DNA of 19,905 nt from CAZHFA01 sp964534945. GTDB lineage: Bacteria > Bdellovibrionota_C > UBA2361 > CAKMMH01. The stretch is from NCBI GenBank assembly GCA_964534945.1, contig CAZHSB010000031.1, positions 1 to 19,905 on the forward strand. The letters are read 5' to 3'. The translations under genes were made by a program, and so were the position numbers. Of this stretch, positions 16,601-19,905 are shown one piece after another. Numbering within the stretch: the first letter of the stretch is position 1; each line of letters begins with the position of its first letter. The notes under the pieces were generated by a model. It searched no databases. It saw only the letters and a list, made by a program, of their open reading frames with translations, and was not told where the DNA came from.

Positions 16601-19600
16601 AAATAATAATGGAACTTATTGTAAATGTTTAATAGATGTATTAGATAAATTAGGTAGATGCTCTATTGAAGCTAGGACTCTTTTAAAAGAGTCTTTCTCG
16701 AGGGGGGGGAAACAAGATTGTATTTCCGTATATGTTGGAAAACAATTTGCAAATGATTCTTTCTGGAATAGTGTAAAAGCAACTTTCGGAAATTTAGATG
16801 CTTTTAACGCCAAATTTGATAGTGAAAAAATGGTGTATGTTCAATGTGTTATAAATGTCGAAGATAAGGTTTGTGGAGAAGCTCTTGGATATGTATCGCT
16901 TATACTTGATGCTGCAAGAAATGGGAGATTAGATTATGATACAATTCCTAATATTTTGGAACGTATTGGTAGTAGTACACCATCTGATGACTTTATAGAG
17001 AGAGAATTGGTTAAAAGAGGAATATCTCAAGATGATTTTTCAAAGATGGCTAATGAAGTTAATGAAGCGCAAATAAACCTATGCAATTTGTTAAGCTCGT
17101 TTGGATTAACACAAGAAGAAATAATAAATATTCTGCAGACAAAAAACATTGATGGATTAAATCAAAAATTATCAAAAGATCAGATTGGCGAAATTCGGAA
17201 AGTTGTAGATAAAGTCGTAACCTCGAGTGAAAAATTTTTTAATTTGATGAATGAAATAACTACAGAATACAGAAAGACCATGTTGGCTAGCGTTGATGAA
17301 ATTTACCAAAGACAACATGGAAAAAATATTTCAGATATATTTGTTGGTGATGATATTGTTTCAAAGTGTAGGCAAGGAGAAGCTCAAGCTCTTCTAGTTG
17401 GAGAGATAGAAAAAGCGGATATTTATAGGTTAAGAATAATAGGAGAGATGAATTCTAAAGGGGAAGATCTTGTAAAGAAATTAGAAGAAATGCTTTATGA
17501 TGTTGATCAAGCGACGGGAAGAAGGACTACTTTAAACTTAGAGAAAATAGAAAAGTTTAAGAGACTTTGGCGGGAATGTTTTAATGAAGAATTTAATTTA
17601 GATAGGTTAGAAAGATATTCTTTTTCAAGTGATTATATAGAAACGATTTCTACATCAGATGGTGCTACTGTAAGCATTACCCATGAAAGAAAAAATTTAA
17701 GAAATTGGATAAATAGTTTAATAACCCCACCTGAAAATGATACATATGGTGCTAGTGCTCAAGCCTATGCTATGGAACATTATAAGCAATTTGGAAATAG
17801 AAATGGAGTTGTGGCTGTAATATCTTCAACATTTGAAGGGAACATGTCTAATGATGAGCGAGCGTCGAAAAGGAAAGCCTTGGAAGAAGTCCTTAGTAAA
17901 GATTTAAAAATTTACGTAGACGAAATGAGGTTGTTTGGGGAGCCAGAAAAACAAGCCTTAAATTCTATGATAGATACGGGAGAAGTTTCTGATGCAATAA
18001 AAATAAATATGGCGCTTTTTTGTAGATGGAGAGCGGAGCCAGAAAAAATCATGGAAATTTTAGAAGTTAAAACGCAAGAAGAAATTGAGAAGATAAAAAA
18101 AGATTATAAAGCCATTACAGGACAAGATTTAGAAAAAGTTTTTGAAAATAAACTCTCTGGATATGCAAAATTTGATGCAGTTTGGGCATTAAAACCTCCG
18201 AAAACGCAAGAAGAAAAAAAACAATATATGAAAGAACGGATGGAATTAGAAAATAGTGGTGTGATTTCTTCTCTATATAATGTGAGCAAAACTATGCAAG
18301 TAGTATACAATGAGGCTTTGAGGGCGACTAGTGAAGAAGAATTTAATAAATCATATGAGAAATTTGTCAGAGTAGCTGATTCTTTTCGAGCTTCTAAAAA
18401 TGCCACAACAGAATTTGTAACAGGGACTGCAAAAGTAGTAGTCGTCGGAGGAGTCACAATAGTATGTTTTGCTAGTGGAGTTGGTGCTCCTCTAGGTTTT
18501 GCTATCGTAGGAGGAACTTCGCTAGCAATGAGCGCAGGTGCTGATAAGCTTATAAATGGAAATGGTTATGAGTTTTTTGGTGTAGATGGTGCTGTTGATG
18601 TTGCTAGTTCTGTCGCTGATGGAGCATGCTTTATAGTCCCTTGTGGTGCGAATAAAATAATTATGAAATTTTTACCTGGAAATAAATTGCTTCCAATTAT
18701 GATGAGAAGTGGGATAGAATTTGGTGCTTGGTCCGCAGCCGATGCTCTTTTCCCTGCAATAGCGCAAGAGAATTATTATAGATTTGATAATGAAAAAAAT
18801 ATCGAATTTTTTAGAGACACTTTTAAGGACGCTACACTAAAAGGTGCTCAAGGCTTTATCCTTGGTGCAGGTTTGGCGGGATCTGTAGTAATAGGGGGAA
18901 GAATAGTAAAAATATATACTACAGCAGGGCAGTTTCCCGCAGTAAAGCAAGCGGTTGATAGTGGTATGGAATATTTATTATCTACAAGAAGGTTTTCAGA
19001 AAGGGCGACTGATTTAATAAGAAAAACTACGGCGAGGGGGATTACGCCTAAAAGTTTAGAGGGGATGGGGAAGGTAGGAGAAAAGGGAATAAAAAATTTA
19101 TATTCAATTTCAAAAAACGATGTTTCTAAAAAAACTCAAGAATTGTTAGAAGCAATTATGAAAAGAGGCCATGCGACTCCAAGTGAAGTAAGAAGGTTAA
19201 GATTATTTCATGGCTGTGAAAATTTAGGTAGAGGAAGTGGAAATTTAAATTGGCTAAAGATTGTTGATAATTCTGGAAAAATAATAGGAAAGCCGATTCC
19301 GATAGTCAGAGATTTTACAGCAAGATTTGTAACAGATAATTCTAGATTTTTGGGAAGTGAATGGTTAACAAGAATGAATGTCGTTTCAAATAAAGTAGGA
19401 AATATTTTTAAATCAACGAAAAAATTAAGTATAGAAGAATTTTCAAGTTTTGTAGCAAGAAAATGCGTAACTTCTTCTGAAGCTGAATCTATGGGAGCAA
19501 AAATATTTGCTATTGGATCTGGAAAAAATCCATATATTATACTTACAGGTCCAAATGGTTCTCGAATGTTCCCAATTATAAAGGATTTTACGATGCATTC

Positions 19601-19905
19601 TCCAATTTCTCCAAGTCTTATTTTTAAAGATGAAGAAGATAAGGATAAAGATAAAGATGAAAATAGGAAAAATAATGAGAAAGAAAAGGAAGAAAATGAT
19701 ATTCCACAAATGATTGCGTTGCCAGTTGATTGGGAGCAAGAAGTTGTTGAAGATAAGGATAAAGAAAATCAAATAAGAGATGCAGAGTACAAAGCATTAG
19801 AATCTAAAGTTGAAAATTCAGAAGTATTAAAAGACAAGGTTGATCTAAAGGAATTAAGAAGAAGATTTTATGCTAATGAAATAGGAATATCAGATGAGAG
19901 TATAG
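13659..19905 (+). CDS. Giant annexin-repeat protein 2, paralogue of the preceding gene (3' end outside window)
   Basis: Translation from ATG 13659 is open through the end of the window: 2082 codons and no stop, checked by hand. The TGA at 13629-13631 bounds the start. The ribosome site is weak (AGGA at 13640-13643, 15 bases away). There is no signal peptide; the Gln/Ser/Asn-rich first 90 residues look disordered. The N-terminal domain (about 95-266) matches giant protein 1 (IPKM(M/I), LKGDQVA, LILGLSSQDEN). Two near-identical repeats start at residues 267 and 347. A long coiled coil covers about 711-831. An annexin-like region spans about 1134-1511 with all calcium signatures eroded. A Gly/Val hydrophobic hairpin is at about 1588-1634 and a further hydrophobic helix at about 1730-1752. 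A beta-type module (1902-1978) is followed by an acidic/Lys linker, in the same order as in giant protein 1. The Ala/Lys-rich insert of the paralogue is absent. Function unknown. Confidence 0.85.
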   Translation, partial: MAKVNLSNTKQSPNKEEADASLLKDKSLPNMNSSAELPPINKNEIKQEQRRRQQGQRDQRLAQTQGTGSDSPTDLSTSMSEETNLGTSKNLTVDNNPLLFHLEQLLKKKKAKGKISDKYFHTIPKMIEIITESLEDVENGLNKKENAGEGLSSNLSDQFNALRSLLTNLKGDQVALLNISQDTGANANQGEEPRLDEFKKSLLETIKNALPEIEKINDEKEREKRISAIILLEIMSYVTEENISLNNLILGLSSQDENVKKQSLEGLRDFSFEATEEERLLLRDVGLLDKLPTEGATAGYLRKWLVAEKETDSEKISYKKKIELFQSDLRKIGIDLNNLDSKTLEKLRDFSFEATEEERLLLRDVGLLDKLPTEGATAGYLRKWLSSKNEADAKNISDRKKEEVDDKKSLNELKNILARSGININNFIDANALGKIRDFLLENKELAQEKVIYEVKQVQEVLNNYSELLKVEGKEKAERYLCKSLIGMTDFQISILQNDYLARINKNLPGGSNANKEAEVINDFILSMRQAPSYVLRRGGAFTLGQMLDDLNGKMENADILFLEDLLNGNSYGKYDIINQYFSYKFSKNILTRLKTLCDEDKLSKTSYDCFKAMLDKDKYRALAIKLYEGKERGDYSACQFVVSDLMLGESEIIINSLKGYLFERGETCGIEPFFAGADRIQGGAQVQLFLGVKGDRQTQFTFGDNNWQKQKELHNDLINDKENELKKLIEENGRISELKRGEYENLTDEIVSEKNKIKRIKNQEFILDELAKPEGERNQEKLSKAIETELRFLAKERADIKKILNNKNKIKNTIIEIDKKAYNLVSLCEDNQQASLLYRGYIEESKKNFLTVAYSEAYLYGQGEERKRYLGAYHPFYPRYAGYDNEESRWENLQELIGNNGAFQSATIQEMIASARTAGREKIKDARKELEFLYGTEFASGEIIKEENWSWHKEGDVSFDAAITLRGLIDLAAQEFKENGNNNGTYCKCLIDVLDKLGRCSIEARTLLKESFSRGGKQDCISVYVGKQFANDSFWNSVKATFGNLDAFNAKFDSEKMVYVQCVINVEDKVCGEALGYVSLILDAARNGRLDYDTIPNILERIGSSTPSDDFIERELVKRGISQDDFSKMANEVNEAQINLCNLLSSFGLTQEEIINILQTKNIDGLNQKLSKDQIGEIRKVVDKVVTSSEKFFNLMNEITTEYRKTMLASVDEIYQRQHGKNISDIFVGDDIVSKCRQGEAQALLVGEIEKADIYRLRIIGEMNSKGEDLVKKLEEMLYDVDQATGRRTTLNLEKIEKFKRLWRECFNEEFNLDRLERYSFSSDYIETISTSDGATVSITHERKNLRNWINSLITPPENDTYGASAQAYAMEHYKQFGNRNGVVAVISSTFEGNMSNDERASKRKALEEVLSKDLKIYVDEMRLFGEPEKQALNSMIDTGEVSDAIKINMALFCRWRAEPEKIMEILEVKTQEEIEKIKKDYKAITGQDLEKVFENKLSGYAKFDAVWALKPPKTQEEKKQYMKERMELENSGVISSLYNVSKTMQVVYNEALRATSEEEFNKSYEKFVRVADSFRASKNATTEFVTGTAKVVVVGGVTIVCFASGVGAPLGFAIVGGTSLAMSAGADKLINGNGYEFFGVDGAVDVASSVADGACFIVPCGANKIIMKFLPGNKLLPIMMRSGIEFGAWSAADALFPAIAQENYYRFDNEKNIEFFRDTFKDATLKGAQGFILGAGLAGSVVIGGRIVKIYTTAGQFPAVKQAVDSGMEYLLSTRRFSERATDLIRKTTARGITPKSLEGMGKVGEKGIKNLYSISKNDVSKKTQELLEAIMKRGHATPSEVRRLRLFHGCENLGRGSGNLNWLKIVDNSGKIIGKPIPIVRDFTARFVTDNSRFLGSEWLTRMNVVSNKVGNIFKSTKKLSIEEFSSFVARKCVTSSEAESMGAKIFAIGSGKNPYIILTGPNGSRMFPIIKDFTMHSPISPSLIFKDEEDKDKDKDENRKNNEKEKEENDIPQMIALPVDWEQEVVEDKDKENQIRDAEYKALESKVENSEVLKDKVDLKELRRRFYANEIGISDESI
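14457..14813 (+). repeat. 117-bp direct repeat (14457-14573 and 14697-14813), 240-bp period
   Basis: The two copies differ at 5 of 117 bases by hand comparison, and all five changes are synonymous, so the 39 encoded residues are identical. These are the two copies in giant protein 2 of the repeat seen five times in giant protein 1. The spacer between them is much less conserved. Confidence 0.9.
16676..16709 (+). repeat. 18-bp perfect palindrome followed by a run of eight G
   Basis: GACTCTTTTAAAAGAGTC at 16676-16693 is a perfect palindrome inside giant gene 2. Eight bases downstream is a run of eight G at 16702-16709 (codons AGG GGG GGG). It is the longest G-run I see in this AT-rich window. 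A change in its length would shift the frame of the gene. Confidence 0.8.
17058..18191 (+). other. Degenerate annexin-like region of giant protein 2
   Basis: The last unit (about residues 1433-1511) is the clearest: KIMEILEVKTQEEIEKIKKD, then YKAITGQDLEKVFENKLSG and AVWAL follow the annexin C-D-E helix pattern. The GxGT loop is replaced by FCRWRAEPE, and the acidic cap position reads Lys1498. Earlier units are recognisable mainly by alignment with giant protein 1, for example ALLVGEIEKADIYRL against ALWSGDTELADQYKF. It is immediately followed by the hydrophobic hairpin, as in the paralogue. Confidence 0.55.

Overview
The window comes from a low-GC bacterium (roughly one third GC by eye). All genes run on the + strand. 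The presence of MinC, MinD and MinE, including a true MinE, points to a Gram-negative-type cell that places its FtsZ ring by Min oscillation. Translation uses the standard bacterial code: TGG encodes Trp and there is no in-frame TGA. TTG and GTG starts are used for minC and minE, each with a clear Shine-Dalgarno. Very long genes and annexin-like repeats suggest an uncultured lineage, for example Omnitrophota or a relative. That placement is an inference only; no marker here settles it.

Layout. (1) Positions 3-437 are the 3' end of a gene that begins outside the window, a beta-rich and possibly surface-located protein. (2) Positions 485-2875 hold a min operon: a good sigma-70-type promoter, then minC, minD and minE. 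(3) Positions 3081-5069 encode a membrane-anchored protein with two closely similar AAA+ ATPase modules. (4) Positions 5184-13565 encode a 2793-residue protein. (5) Positions 13659-19905 encode its paralogue, open for 2082 codons and running off the window. The second giant gene has no stop here and is easily missed by tools that list only closed reading frames.

The two giant proteins share one architecture: a polar, disordered N-terminus without a signal peptide; a conserved helical N-terminal domain; tandem copies of an unfamiliar 80-93-residue repeat with the motif FSFEATEEERLLL...GATAGYLxKW; long helical or coiled-coil stretches; four degenerate annexin-like repeats; a Gly/Ala/Val-rich hydrophobic hairpin; a small shared beta-type module; then a charged low-complexity linker. 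In the first protein the fourth annexin repeat keeps a type II calcium-site signature (KGIGT plus a downstream acidic residue). The equivalent site in the second protein is lost. Both genes are preceded at almost the same distance by a shared element, GTAA...CTTACGATAnTTTTGyA.

Working hypothesis: the tandem AAA+ protein and the two giant annexin-like proteins form a membrane-associated system, with the ATPase remodelling or handling the giants. This rests on adjacency, shared orientation and domain content, not on any known system. The min genes are probably simple chromosomal neighbours. No tRNA, rRNA, CRISPR, IS element or phage gene is visible.
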